Assembly (NCBI RefSeq): GCF_904849725.1
Contig: NC_058524.1
Span: 487,699,763 to 487,763,762 of the forward strand
Length of the DNA: 64,000 bases
Direction: 5' to 3'
DNA from: Hordeum vulgare subsp. vulgare
Taxonomy: Eukaryota; Streptophyta; Magnoliopsida; Poales; Poaceae
A model generated the notes under the pieces. That model was given only the letters and a program-made list of their open reading frames with translations. It did no database searches and had not been told where the DNA came from. The stretch's first letter is position 1; each line of letters opens with the position of its first letter. A program made the position numbers and the translations under genes. This document shows, in pieces, positions 32,546-45,230 of the stretch.

Positions 32546-35184
32546 ACAGCCTTATGGTGTGATTCCTTAGGTGTTTCTTGGAAATGGGAACACATACAAA
32601 CACTAAGCATAATATCTGTCCTAGATGCACATAGGTACTATAAAGAGCCAATCATAGAGCGATATATTTTTCGATCGAAATCTTTACCAGTTTTGCCAGT
32701 GCATAGGTGGCCGTTTGTGTGCATAGGGATCTTGGCGCCTTTGCAATCTTTCATGCCGAATTTCTTCAGGACATCCTTGAGGTATTTCTCTTCAGAGATG
32801 AATATGCCTTTGTGTTGCTGAAAAATTTGAGGGCCTAAGAAGAATTTCATCTCTCCCATCATAGACATTTGATATTATTCTTTCATCATGTAGGCCAATT
32901 CGTCACTCTAACTTTTGTTAGTACAACTAAAGATAATATGATCCACACACATTTGGCACATAAATAATTCTATATCATAAGATTTTGTGAAAAGAGTTGA
33001 GTCAAGTGAACCAGGTTTGAAGCCTTTCTTCATGAGCAATTTCTTCACAGTGTCATACCACATCCGAGGGGCCTACTTGAGGCATAGAGGGCCTTGTTGA
33101 GTATGAATAATTTATCATGATGCTTAGGATCTTCAAAACCTGGGGGTTGAGAAACATATACTTATTACTCAAGCTTACCATTAAGGAATGCACTTTTCAC
33201 ATCCATTTAAAATAAGATGGTATTATGGTGGTTAGCATAAGCAAGCAATGTGCGAATAGCTTCAAGTCTAGCAACATGTGAAAATGTTTCATCAAAATCA
33301 ATTCCCCGAACCTGTGTGTAGCCTTGAGCTACAAGATGAGCCTATGCCTCGCCACTTGGCCATTTTCGTCTTATTTGTTGTGGTAGATCCACTTGGTACT
33401 GAAGATGTTGTGTTGGCGTGGATCTGGATGCTTGACAAGTTCCCACACATTGTTGAGATTGAATTGATGCAATTCCTCTTGGATAGCTTGAATCCACTCA
33501 GGCTCCATAAATGCTTCATCAACTTTGCTGGGCTCTGTGATAGAGATAAAAGCAAAGTTCCCACAAAAGTTAGACACATGTGAGGCTTTTGAGCGAGTGA
33601 GGGGACCTGGTGCACTTATGTCGTCAAGGATTTTGTCAATCTGCACTTCATTTAGCACTCTGGGATGAGTAGATTGACAACTTTGTTGGGGTTGAGGATT
33701 TTCTTCAGCACCATTTTCCTCAGGTACACCAACATGAATGTCTTGATTCTTCAGGATAACTTCCTCAACTGGTAGAGGTTCTTAAGTGGCTATGATATGT
33801 TCAGTAGCTTTTAACCTAATGGATTTCTCAGGAGATATTTCATCTAGCACATGAGACAGGTGCTCTTTTTGTGAACCATTAGCTTCATCTAACCACACAT
33901 CTACAGTTTCAACAACCTTGTTGTGATAGGTGTTGAAGACTCTATATGTGTGAAAGTCCTTTCCGTAACCAGGCATAAAATCTTCATGTGCTTTAGGTGC
34001 AAATTTAGAACGGTGATGAGGATCTCTAATCCAACATTTATCACTTAAGACTTTGAAATTACTCACATTGGGTTTCTTATCAGTGAGGAGTTCATATGAA
34101 TTTTTCTTGAGGAATTTGTGAAGATATGCCATGGTGATGATGTGGCGGGCAGTATCGATAGCCTCAGGTAAGAAGTGACGAGCGGTCTTGTATTGATCAA
34201 GCATCGTGCAAGCCATCTCAACAAGAGTCATATTCTTGCGGTCCACGGTGCCATTCTGTTAAGGAGTGTATGGGGAAGATAGCTCATGAGTGATCACAGG
34301 TTCATCAATATAGTTATCAAGACCGGTGTTCTTGAACTCGGTCCCATTATCACTCCTGATGTGCTTGATCTTGACGCCAAAATTCATGGAGGCCCTTGAA
34401 GAAAATCATCTCAAGACTTCTTGCACTTCAGTTTTGTACTAGATAATATGCGCCCAAGTGTAACAGCAGAAGTCATCAACACTGACAAAGCCATATAAAG
34501 ATGTTGCATTGGTTAGTGTGGCATAATGAGTCGAACCAAAGATATCCATGTGAAGCAATTCGAAAGGACTAGTGGTAGTCATGATAGTCTTGGAGGGATG
34601 CTTGGATCTGGTCATTTTTTAGACTCGCAAGCCCCGCATAGATGATCCTTGAGGAATTTGACACCCTCAATTCCAAAGATGTGCTTATTCTTTGCGATAA
34701 TGTGCAAGTTCCTCATGCTAGCATGTCCAAGTCGTCGATGTCATATTCAGCCTTCTAAACCTTTTGCGTGTAGACTTTGGTCGGTTGTGGACCTATAGAG
34801 AAATCAACAATATAGAAGTCTCCTCTCCTATGGCCTTCGGAGACTGCGGATTTATCACATTCTATGACGACTACGTAATGATATTTGCCAAATATGACAA
34901 CTATATCAAGATCACAAAGCATTGGGACTCACATGAGGTTGATTCAGAGGGATTCGACAAGCATCACTTTATCCATGTGTCGATCCTTCGAGATTGCAAC
35001 CCTAGCTAGACCCAATACCTTGCTTTTTTCCTTTGTCGGCATAGGTGATATGCTTCACATGAGATGGAGCAAGTCTTGAGTCAATCAAAATGTTCTTGTC
35101 ACCAGCCATGTGATTAGTACATCCACTGTCGAGGACCCACTCAATGGTTTTAGGTGGTTTATCATGCAGATGAATTAGTGTGAT
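32546..35184 (-). pseudogene. Copia pol of element III, lacking RNase H, many breaks
   Basis: Protease VLDSGCTNHM (Asp codon 35128-35130) follows a TAA at 35185-35187. The gag-pre-integrase and integrase core follow with several breaks, then the integrase tail (33782-34246, CHK-free, [15 protein letters not shown]) and the RT start (33371-33658, EPEWIQAIQEELHQFNLNNV). The RT palm and thumb (32638-32868, MSMMGEMKFFLGPQI) end at about 32546. The RT motif region at about 32930 is degenerate. RNase H, the pol stop and the promoter-like block are deleted. Confidence 0.85.
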
Positions 35185-35399
35185 TTACAAACTCATATAC
35201 ATTAGTCTGAAGAATATGATATCAAATCCGTTAGACATATGTTAATCAATCAATACAATAGTTAAACTAACAAGAGGACATGAGAAATGAGAGATTCATT
35301 TCTTCATGATTAGCTTCCTTCCTTTCAAGCACTTTTTAGGTCTCGAGCATATTCTTTAGACATTTCATTTCATGTGAAGACCTGATCCTGCATAATAGA

Positions 35400-37919
35400 T
35401 TAGTTCATTTTCTTCATCACCCACATTTGGAGGGGTGGCAAAGAGTTCATCATTCTTCGAGATACATACGAGAAACATGGCATCGAAGCTAGTGCACTTC
35501 GTCTCACAGTAGGGGGTTAGAGTACTCATATGAATAAGGACAAGATTTAAAGAATAACACAAATATTCATGACCCTTAGATTTTCCATGAAACATAAGCA
35601 TTAGCACGAGAATGAGTAGAATTTTGACCATATGAGGAATTTGGTCCATGTGAAGACTTTGGACCATATGACGAATTTGAACTAGGGTTCCTTTTGTTCA
35701 TGGGTGGTGTCATTAGGACAGTCACCTGAAGACATTCCAAGAAACTCTTGGGAACCTAGATTTTCCTCATAGGAGGACCATTCCTAAAGTTAGTTCCAAC
35801 ATATGTGGCAAATACTTCACAATTCTAATTTTTGAATAGCCTATAGTTGGAGTCAAATGACTCATCAGAGGAATATGAAGATTTACATGTAAAGCCAAAT
35901 AAAGTGGATGGATCTACAGGAGGTCCTTTTGTAGAAACCCATGAGGTTTGAGGATAATGCTCAGGTTTCTAGTAGGATCCATCAGCATTGACTTTCCTCC
36001 CAAATGCAATACCCACTTTCCTAGGGCTCCTGTCCAGAATCTGCCTTTTGAGCACATTGCAAAGGGTTTGATGCCCTTTGAGACTTTTGTACATGATTGT
36101 AACATACAGTTTCGTCAATCCTACATTTTTGTTAGTGACACTTCTGGTATCCTCGAATGAGGAATTTCTGACCACGGAGATAGTTGAACAATTTGCAACG
36201 ATAGAAGCATTTGAACTTTCAGGTGAAGAATTAGTTATTTCACGTTTGACGCATTTCAAACAAGGTGGAATGAATTCGTCATGAGCATAACTGATCTTTT
36301 GAACAAGCAAAGAATCATTTTCCCTTTGAAGATACACATGAGACAACCTTAGTTTATCAAGATCTTGGTTTCTTTGAAGAAATTCATAAGAATGCTGCTC
36401 GTGATTAACTAAGAGAGTTTCATGACTGCTTTGAAGGTCATCATACTTAGACTGAAGACTTTGAAGGTCATCAGTCAGAGTTAAGAGTTCGATCCATTTC
36501 CTCGTTCAACAGGCCATCAGTTTTGTCTAGCAGTTTCTCAATCGTTTCGATAGCATTTTGTTGTTTAGTGGCAATATTAGCAAGTCTAGAATAACTAGAT
36601 TTCAGATTTTCAACAGATCCTCCTTCACTTGATTTAGAGGAGGAAGAATATTTGACTACCTTGGCACCTTTTGCAATGAGGCAATAGGTGGGAGCAAAGT
36701 CATCATTGCTGACGTCTCTGTAGTTCGCGTTTCCATTTTCCTCAATGTCGAAGATGGACTTGCTGACGAAAGCGGTAGCGAGGGCTAGGCTCTCCACACT
36801 AGACTCTGACTCCTCCTCAGATTCCTCCTCTTCCTCATATTCCTTGGATTTTTTTTAGAATCCATTTCCTTGCCAATAAGTGCCCAAGCCTTTCTGGAAC
36901 CGCCCTTCTTGTGAGATGAGGACTTTGAAGAATTCTTCCTCTTCTTATCATGAGAGCGGTCATCATTGTACTTCTTCTTCACCTTTGGTTCCTTTTCCCA
37001 TAGAGGACAGTTAGCAATGTAGTGACCAAACTTCTTGTATTTGTGGCAAGTCATTTTCTCGTGGTCGCAGGATGAAGAATCTGATCTCTTGTCATCACCT
37101 CTTGAATATTTTCCAAATTGACCTCTTCTTGAGAACTGATGGAATTTCCTCATGAGCATTGATATCTCCTTACTCAGTTCTTCAAGACCACCAAGGCTAC
37201 CGTTAGAGTCTTCACCTTCAGATGAGGAAGTTGCCTTTTCCTTCGACGCACGAGATCTTCCACAGCTTGTCCCATAGAGATCTCTCTTTTCATCCTGTTG
37301 GAATTCATGAGTATTGAGTCTCTCAAGAATATCAGCAGGATCTAGTGACTTGTAGTCTCCATGCTCTTGAATCATCAAAGCAGTGTATCGAATGAGGAAT
37401 AAAGAGACCTCGGTAGTTTCTTCACCACCTCATCGTCGGTGACATCAGTGGCACCAAGAGCTTGGAGCTCATTGGATATATAAGTGAGGCAATTGAAAGT
37501 TTATTGAACACTTTCGAAAGTTTGTTGAACACTTTCGTCATTGAGACTTGTTAAGTGGTTTAACAGATTGCAAAGAACACCAACCCGAGAGGCACGTTGA
37601 GTTGAGACTCCTTTGTTGACTTTTGACAGTTTGTCCCAGATGAGCTTTGTGGATTCCAAAGCACTCACTCTGCCATACTAACCTTTGTTCAGATGGCCAC
37701 ATATGATATTCTTTGTTTGAGAGTCGTGTTACTTGAATCTTTTCAGATCAACAGTGTTGATAGCGGGAGTGACGGAGGAACGCCATTTTCCACAACATAC
37801 CGAAGATCGTTGTCAATTGCTTCAAGATGCATGTGCATCTTGTTCTTCCAGTAGGGGTAGTTCGTCCCATCGAAAGTAGGACAACCCGCACAGACCTTGA
37901 TGATACATGTAGTCGACAT
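35400..37919 (-). pseudogene. Copia gag of element III, broken
   Basis: The start is placed at 37917-37919 (MSTTCIIKV), matching MSTAGMFKV of element II. Segments: 37743-37955, 36785-37378 (UBN2-type core and knuckle), 36471-36797 and 35969-36346 (coiled-coil-like and Asn/Ser tail), with the stop at 35400-35402. The zinc knuckle reads CHKYKKFGHYIANC, so the second Cys is Tyr and zinc binding is lost. A 21-bp in-frame tandem duplication lies near 37494-37535 (GAAAGTTTATTGAACACTTTC). It is in a different frame from pol, with the same frame relation as in element II. Confidence 0.85.
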
Positions 37920-37971
37920 AACTAAACTCCAGGTTGTTAAATCAAAATCACACAAAACAAGGGAGTACCTT

Positions 37972-37983
37972 GCTCTGATATGA
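37972..37983 (-). other. Degenerate primer binding site, element III
   Basis: Minus-strand TCATATCAGAGC, compared with TGGTATCAGAGC in elements I and II. It lies just inside the 5' LTR. Confidence 0.75.
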
Positions 37984-37985
37984 AT

Positions 37986-38897
37986 TGGAAGTGCGTTTTA
38001 TTGACTAGAGGGGGTGAATAGGAAATTTTTAGAATTTCGTCACTGAGGAATTACTTCTTGAGGAGTTTTCTAATTGATGAAATACTAGCAATGCATAAAG
38101 TACTCAAGTGCATGCATAACACAGGAGTAGCATAAACATCATGATGAAATGAAACATACACAGAGTACACGTAGTGTGTAAACAGGATAAGCACGCGTTA
38201 GACAAGGTGATTTAAGAATTTGTGTTGAGGAAATTGAGAAAGTCTTCCGTAAAACCTTTCAAACAGTAACGATCAATTTCATCAACAAGTACTCGGGGAA
38301 ATGAAATGGTTGAGGATATAGAACCAGTTGCTCGGTGAAGACAATGATTTGGTAACCCAGTTCCAACTGTTGTGATAGTTCTATGTCTGATTTGGAGCGG
38401 CCTGGTATTTCATCCAAAGGACACAAAATCCTTACAGTATTCTCCTTGAGCTAAGGTCACACAGACCTCACCCCATCACTCATGGTAAGTCTTGAAGGTA
38501 CACTACCAAACCTTCACATACTCGGTCACCCGGCAATCCAGAATTTCCTCTTGGACGTACTAGACCATGACATGTAATCGTATGGAAGATGCACAGTGTT
38601 CAAAGGTAACAAGCGTTGGTTCCTCAAAGGAACAATCTCTTCAGTGATGCTCAATCACTTTGGGTTTTAGTTGTTGGGGTTTTGGGTTTTTCCTCACATA
38701 TGATTTTCTCTCATAGTCCTCGGAGGATGGGTTGCTCTCAAATGACACTTGTCGGTTTGTCTCTTAGAGCAGCCAACTAGCTAGTGGTTGTGGGGTGGAT
38801 ATTTATAGCCAGGATGCAACCCGACATGATATGGAATAAATGCCCCTAATGATATGAATGTTGTAAGGATAAGATCCTTTGGGACAATTGGCACTAA
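37986..38897 (-). repeat. 5' LTR of element III, truncated
   Basis: It opens TGGAAGTGCGTTTTATTGAC and follows the 3' LTR to GGCACTAA at about 38897, where element A sequence begins. About 570 bp of the expected LTR is missing. Divergence from the 3' LTR is clearly higher than between elements I and II. Confidence 0.82.
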
Positions 38898-39371
38898 GTA
38901 AGGCAGTCCGGTACTAAGGGGTCCTCGAGCCGCTTAGCCCTTTCTATGGGCCCGACTCCTCGGTCGTCCTATTGTCATTGTTGGACTCAGGATAAATGAA
39001 GTGATGCTATATTCCAAATGGACTCTTCGGAGACTTGGCATGCACTCCACGATCATCTGATAGTCGGCGTGTTTCCTTCCTGATTGTATCCGACATTGGG
39101 TAACCCTAGCGCCCTCGGTATCTATACAAACTGGAGGGTTTTAGTTCATAGGACAGGTTAAGTTCACTACTCCTAGGGTTTAGATAATCACATACGATCT
39201 CGAGGTAGATCGACTCTGTACTTGACACTCCACCATCAATATAACAAGAGCAAGATGTAGGGTTTTACCTCCATCAAGACGGCCCGAACCTGGGTAAACA
39301 CCATCTCCTTAGTCTCCGATTACCCTTCGATCCAAGATCCACGGTTCAGACCCCCTACACGAGATCATCCA
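38898..39371 (+). repeat. Partial 5' LTR of Tat-like gypsy element A
   Basis: It runs from AGGCAGTCCGGTACTAAGG to GAGATCATCCA, after which TTTTGACACCAACATTGGTGC follows as in the PBS region of this Triticeae gypsy family. It ends in CA. The true left terminus (TG) is not seen, so the left part is probably lost at the junction with element III. Confidence 0.6.
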
Positions 39372-40963
39372 GTTTTGACACCAACATTGGTGCTTTCATT
39401 GAGATATCCACTACGGGTTCTCTAAAGGATTGATGGCCCGTTTAATCATGTGTGACGACATTGGTACCAGGGACGTTTTTGTCCCCGGATAGACCTTCAC
39501 GTTTGGCAGTGTCATGTTGCATGTTGATCCGGCCGGTCGCTTAGGACGGATCGAAAACTTTGCCCCCGATCAGGAGATCATGTTCGAGAACTTAGAGTTC
39601 GTCGCTGACTCCCGGGGGATCTTATCCTGACGGCTCCCTTGGCCCCAACACTCTCACATCGGAAGGGCGGACCTCACCCTCGAGGCGGCTTCCGCCTTGG
39701 CTCCAGCCCCAAGGCTCGAACCATATAGAATGTTTTGATCGTCTTGGGATCAGCATTACCCTGATATGACTTCAAGTATCCCGACAACAGTGGCACTACA
39801 GGTCGATCCCATGAACTCCGAAAACAAGGGCGCCGCATGTGTCATGGAACTAAACAAGCTGCTCGGCCGAATTCATGCCATGGGAATGTGCAATGACCAA
39901 CCATTAGTTTATGAACAGATCGGGATCAAACCTGACAACAGGGAGATCCACGTCCACCTATTACGCACTTGATTGCCACCATCGAGAAACCAGCTGAAGG
40001 TTCACCTTCTCGGCCACCGGAGCTTAAAACCGTTTAAAATCCGGTCTGCGGCAATCTGGATTTCCCCGCTAATTCGGTACCCGAGCTCTGCCCCAAACTT
40101 AATCTGAGGGGTGACTGGTCATATCCAACCATTGGGCCGTACCCCAAGCCTAACGCCCCGGACTCCACGATGGTGTTAGACACAATCGCCAAGACCAGGG
40201 ATTCATGTCATATGAGGATACCAAATTTTCCTCCACCAACCTCCCAATTTAAACGCTCTCTGAATACATGAGAGAATACTAACATATGGGACCTACAGTG
40301 AGTTAGGCAAGAGCCAGGAGCGACAGTCCAACACTTTTGGGCGAGATTCCTCCTGACAATAAAACAGATACCGGACTACAGCCGCCAGGAAATTGTGCAA
40401 ATATTTTGGCATAACTGCCATGATGAGGGAATCCTAAATTCCCTCGCCCGTCGCCACATATAAAGCTTTACCGAGCTATCTACATTGACACACAAATACT
40501 ACACAATGGAAAGTACCTGACAGTCTCAACAAATGCAAGTGGAATCAATCCACATAGAGCAACCGAGAGGAGCTCGGAGAAGAACAAGCCCCTTGGAAGA
40601 AGAACAAGCCCCTTGATGGATCTCTAACTGTCCTTGAAAATTATTGGACATCCCATGCCCTATACACTGTGCATTACCAAACACTGGCTTGACCCATAGC
40701 CTTGGAGCTTTTTGGGTCGTTAGGCAGGTAGACAAAAGCGGAGAGGCTATCTTCGGGGACCAATCATCGCAAAAGCGTCCATCCAAACTGCCACACAACA
40801 ATGTCAATGTACTCACAATTTACGAGATGTTATCCTCAAATAATCACAAGAAAAGAATTGTTCGAGAAATTGACCGTGTATTCCAGGTGGAAGCAACAAA
40901 CTCTTGGACAAATACACCCATAACCTTCATCGAAGAGGTCCTACAGAATAGCTTATAATATCC
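39372..40963 (+). pseudogene. Gag of gypsy element A, broken; ends before protease
   Basis: Translated fragments: TFGSVMLHVDPAGRLGRIEN and FAPDQEIMFENLEFVADS (about 39500-39620), 39766-39972 (ELNKLLGRIHAMGMCNDQPL) and 40644-40958 (NNVNVLTIYEMLSSNNHKKR, FQVEATNSWTNTPITFIEE). The last block normally precedes the protease. Here, after QNSL, a TAA and YP, the sequence changes at about 40963 to the B2 integrase. Stops and frameshifts are frequent. A 20-bp tandem duplication (AGAAGAACAAGCCCCTTG) lies at 40578-40615. Confidence 0.72.
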
Positions 40964-41502
40964 TATGGGTATGTCTCCTTACAAAATAGTTTATGGGAAA
41001 GCGTGTCATTTACTTCTTGAGTTAGAACATAAAGCTTATTGGGCAATTAAAGAAATCAACTATGATTTCAAACTTCCTCGCGAAAAGAGGTTATTTGATA
41101 TTAGCTCGTTAGATGAATGGACAACCCAAGCTTATGAAAATGCAAAACTATTCAAAGAACAAGTTAAAAGATGGCATCACAAGAGAATCCAAAAGCGAGA
41201 ATTCAAAGTCGGTGAATATGTTCTATTGTACAATTCGTTTCTTAGATTTTTTTGTAGGAAAACTTCTTTCCAAATGGGAAGGACCATATATCATCGAAGA
41301 AGTTTATAGGTCTGGAGCTATTTGGATCAATTATCCCGAAGGCACTAACTCGAAGGTGGTCAATGGACAAAGAATAAAGCACTATATTTCAGGCACACCA
41401 ATTAAAGTTGAAAACAATATTTCACAAACGATGACATCGGAGGAGAACATTAAGGAGACCTTCCAGAACACTCCAGAGGCCTTAAAAGGAAGAGGTCTGT
41501 GA
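40964..41502 (+). pseudogene. Integrase C-terminus of Athila-like B2
   Basis: It starts abruptly in the integrase at [16 protein letters not shown] and continues [60 protein letters not shown] to KGRGL and TGA at 41502. A frameshift near 41250 splits it (40965-41309 and 41113-41502). It parallels 48671-49208 in B3. The rest of B2 pol, its gag and its 5' LTR are missing. Confidence 0.85.
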
Positions 41503-41610
41503 TACGGTAAGTAAACGGGCTCAGAAAAATATGCAAAAATATTTTCTGTCCGTTTTGGAATATTAGAAAAATTAGGAAACTGAGAAACACACGGGAAGGC
41601 AACCGAGGTG

Positions 41611-41726
41611 TCCACTAGACACCAGGGCGCTCCAGCCCCCCCTGGCGCTGCCTGATGTCTAGTGGACCCCTTGTGCACCTCCGTGGCTCCGTTTTCTTGT
41701 GGGACACGTATTCTCTCATATAAAAA
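41611..41726 (+). promoter_or_regulatory. Hairpin plus TATA ahead of the B2 3' ORF
   Basis: Inverted arms TCCACTAGACACCAGGGCGC (41611-41630) and 41645-41666 are followed by TATAAAAA at 41719-41726, a CT-repeat leader (41727-41743) and, about 90 bp on, the ATG at 41817. The B2/B3 LTR has the same order: hairpin 44063-44117, then TATAAAAC at 44151-44158. This suggests an internal copy of the LTR promoter module. Confidence 0.5.
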
Positions 41727-41816
41727 TTCTCTCTCTCTCTCTCTATATATCTCTTGATGATTTGATCCGAGTACCACAGAGAAATCCTCTATTTTTGTTG
41801 GCAGATCTGAAAATTA

Positions 41817-42220
41817 TGTCGTCTCCAGATTCGGAGGGAGAGAGCTACCTCGCTAATTTCGTTGCGAACCCTAAGGTCTACGGAGAGGTGGACCACTATG
41901 GTTGGACTACAAAGAAGGAAGACGTGGATATGAAGGAAGCGAAGGGGGAGAGCTTAGAGGAATAGGAAGATCCACTGCCTCAATCCGGAGATATGCACAT
42001 GGAATTTAAGAAGTCAAGCCTCCCCAACAAGTACACACCTAAGGTCCAATTTATCCTATCCTGTTTTCTACAGGAGAGCAAAGCGGCCTTATGTGAAAAG
42101 ATATTAAAGCTGGAGTTGGACAATGAGGGTCTGAGGGAGGATAACTTCAACCTCCGACGTAAGTTGGAGAAGCAAAACACACCACCACCTCCATCTTCAC
42201 CACCAAAGAAGGAGACTTGA
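41817..42220 (+). pseudogene. Small accessory ORF of B2 with coiled coil
   Basis: It opens MSSPDSEGESYLANFVANPK and runs to a TAG at 41963-41965. The same frame family then continues (from 41993) with QESKAALCEKILKLELDNEG and LREDNFNLRRKLEKQ, a heptad-like coiled coil, ending in a Pro-rich PPPPSSPPKKET and TGA at 42218-42220. Comparable short ORFs after pol occur in Triticeae Athila-like elements. Function unknown. Confidence 0.55.
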
Positions 42221-43788
42221 GTACACGGGTATGGGCACTCTCCTTGGCTTGTGCCAAGCTTGGGGGAGGCGTCCCGGTATCGTATCACCATCACTCTTAT
42301 TTATCTTTATCCATATTAGTTTAATCTTTAGCTATTTTGAAATTTAGTCAAACAAAAGTTTAGTTCAATCTTTTTCTTGTCAGTGCTAGTTCCGTGATCT
42401 ATCTACATATCTATGTAATCGAGTGATAGATATATAATAAAGTTATTTTGAGTTTTTGCTTCTTTACTTTATTCCTGCAATCAAAATAAAGGAAAAAAAT
42501 GGAAAAGATCATATACCAATCTTATAGTAAGTAGTGACATCACATAAAGAAAAGGATAAGTGGTAAAATTTGTTGAATGTTGACAAACATAGCATTGGTC
42601 AGTTATGCAAAACATGAAAGAATTAATAAGGGAAGAGGAGATTTGCATGCATATACACTATCCTTGACATCTTTTATGACTATGAGCTCCCATTAATTAT
42701 AATATGCCAAAACTGTTGGCATTGGACAAGGAAGACAACGTAATGATTTATGCTTGTTCATATTCACATACAAGTTATATTGTTATAGATCCTCTAACAT
42801 GTGGTTCTTTCCCAATACCTTTGCTAGCCAAAACTATGCACTAAGTAGACATACTACTTGTGCATCCAATACCTTAAACCCAAATCCATGTTTCAAGAGT
42901 CCACCATACCTACCTATGGATTTCGCAAGATCCTTCAAGTAAGTTGTCATCGATGCACAAAGCAATAAAAATTGCTTCTAAACATGTTTGATTATTTAGT
43001 GTAAGGTAAATTAAGCGTTGTACAAACTTGTGATCACGATAATAAATTTTTCCATCACAAGGGGCAATATAACATGACGTTTCTTTGCACTAAGAGATTT
43101 AGCATACAACCAAAAAGCGCACGACAACCTGTGCTTCCCTTTGCGAAGGTCATATCTTGTACCTTCATGTATTTTCTTTTGTGCAAGAGTCAAATTATTT
43201 TCCTATACTTCCTTTATATCCCCTTTGGCAAGCATCATGTGGTGGGGAAAGATCTAAACATATATATCCAGCTGAGTATGGGTGGTCATGAGTTATTATT
43301 GTTGACATCACCCTTGAGGTGAATACATTTAGAGGCAACACTATAAGCTCGTGCCTTTCTCTATGTCCTGTTGAAACATTTTTCTCATATGCATTGGTGA
43401 GTGTTACAAATCATAGAAGATTAAATGATGGTTGAGTGTGTAGACTTGCTTAAAACCTCTGATATGTGACGCTTCTTGAAAATAAGATGAATTGTGTTAC
43501 AAAGTTGACTAAGAACATAGTTTGTTAGTTTTCAATAGATTTTATGCCTCATACTTCGATGTTGTGATGAATTGCAACTTGTTTATAAGAAGCCTTTATG
43601 ATGAAAGTTATATGATGAAAATGTTGTGATAAAGTATTTATGAAGTTTTATTTTTTGTTATAATAATTAGCATGATGTTGCTATGTCCGTATTTTGTTTT
43701 TATCGACAACTTTCTCACAAAGCATGTGGTCATGATTTTAATTATCGGCTTTAACTTGAGGACAAGCGAGGTCTAAGCTTGAGGGGGT
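42221..43788 (+). other. 3' noncoding region of B2
   Basis: AT-rich, no supported ORF. It matches the B0 3' region in parts and ends with the polypurine-like TAAGCTTGAGGGGGT directly before the LTR at 43789. Confidence 0.65.
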
Positions 43789-45230
43789 TGATACGTCCAT
43801 TTTTCATAATGTTTTGTTACTCTTTTTATAGTGTTTTATGCATTTTGACACTTGGTGGAGTAATTCTGATGCCTTTTCTCTCATAATATGCTAGGTTTAT
43901 ATCATGTGGGAGAATGCGGGCAGATGGAATTCTATGCCTGAAAAAGCTACGTAAGAGATACATATTCTGCATAGCTCCAATTGGTCTGAAAATTTACATA
44001 GATATTTAATAAAAAATAAAAAATACTGGAGCGAAGAAGTATCGGAGGGGGCCTACGAGGCACCCACTCGACACCAGGGTGCGCAAGGCTCCCGGGTGTG
44101 GCCTGATGTATAGTGGGCCCCCTGGCCCACCTCTGACGATCATCTTCTGGTATAAAACTACTTTTACCATAGAACATTAAGGGGGGGCACTTTTGGGACG
44201 TAGCACCACCGTCTCGAGGCAGAACCTGGCCAGGAGCACTTTTGCCCAATGGCAGAGCGATTCTGGCGGAGGAACTTCCCTCCCATGTGGGGAAATCGAG
44301 GCCTTCATCATCACCAACAACCCTCTCATCTTGGGGAGGCCAATCTTCATCAACAACTTCATCAGCACCATCTCCTCTCAAAACCCTAGTTCATCTCTTG
44401 TACTCAATCTTATACCGGAAACTCGGATTGGTACCTGGGGTGTGTCTAGTAGTGTTGATTACATCTTGTAGTTGATGTTTTATGGTTTACTTGGTGGAAG
44501 ATCATTATGCTATTTAGTACCTCTCTGATCATGAACATGTTTATCACTTTTGAGTAGTTACTTTTGTTCTTGAGGCCATGGGAGAAATCATGTTGCATGT
44601 AGTCATGTGAAGTTGCTATTAGTTCAATATTTTAATGATATGAATGTTGTGATTCTCTTAGTGGTGATATGTGAACGTCGACTACATAACACTTCACCAT
44701 ATTTGGTCCTAAGGGAATGCATTGTGGACTACTAATTAGAGGGTGGGTTGCGAGAGTGATAGAAACTCAAACCCCGGTCTAGGCACTACTCCGTAAGGGG
44801 CTGATTTGGATCCCTATGTTTAATGTCATAGTTAGAATTTATTCTTAATACTTCTCTCGTAGTTGCGGATGCTTGCAAGAGGGTTAATAGTAAATGGGAG
44901 GTTTGTTCAAGTAAGAGCAGAACCCGAGCACCGGTCCACCCACATATCAAATTATCAAAATATCAAACGTGAATTAACCCAACATGATGAAAGTGACTAG
45001 ATGAAACTCTCGTGTTCCCTCAAGAATGCTTTGCCTATAATAAGAAATTGTTCTAACCCGTACTTTTCCATAAAAGGACTAGGCTACCTTGCTGTACCTA
45101 ATTTTACAATTGCTACTTGTCACTCGTTACAATTATCTTTCTAACAAAAAAACTTGTTACCGCTATTTCAGTGCTTACAGAAATTACCTTGCTGAAAATT
45201 GCTTGTCATTTCTTACTTATCGAAAGGACT
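43789..45230 (+). repeat. LTR shared by Athila-like B2 and B3
   Basis: It opens TGATACGTCCATTTTTCATAATG and contains a hairpin (44063-44117), TATAAAAC (44151-44158) and a leader-like stretch. It continues to ACTTATCGAAAGGACTATGA, where it is cut about 30 bp short of the LTR end seen at 58673. The gag/protease of B3 follows with PBS and leader missing. Confidence 0.82.

Larger units (their letters stand above)
28280..38897 (-). mobile_element. SIRE-like Ty1/copia retrotransposon, element III (old, diverged)
   Basis: Minus strand: truncated 5' LTR (37986-38897), degenerate PBS, gag, pol, ORF3, polypurine tract and 3' LTR (28280-29764). It belongs to the same lineage as elements I and II but to a different subfamily. 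The two LTRs differ at many positions, and all ORFs are broken. A large deletion joins RT directly to ORF3 at about 32546. The left end is inserted in the B1 ORF; the right end is replaced by element A sequence. Confidence 0.88.

Noticed and set aside
40526..40816. Minus-strand 96-codon ORF in gypsy A
   Set aside because: It is the shadow of the plus-strand gag frame, which carries the recognisable motifs.
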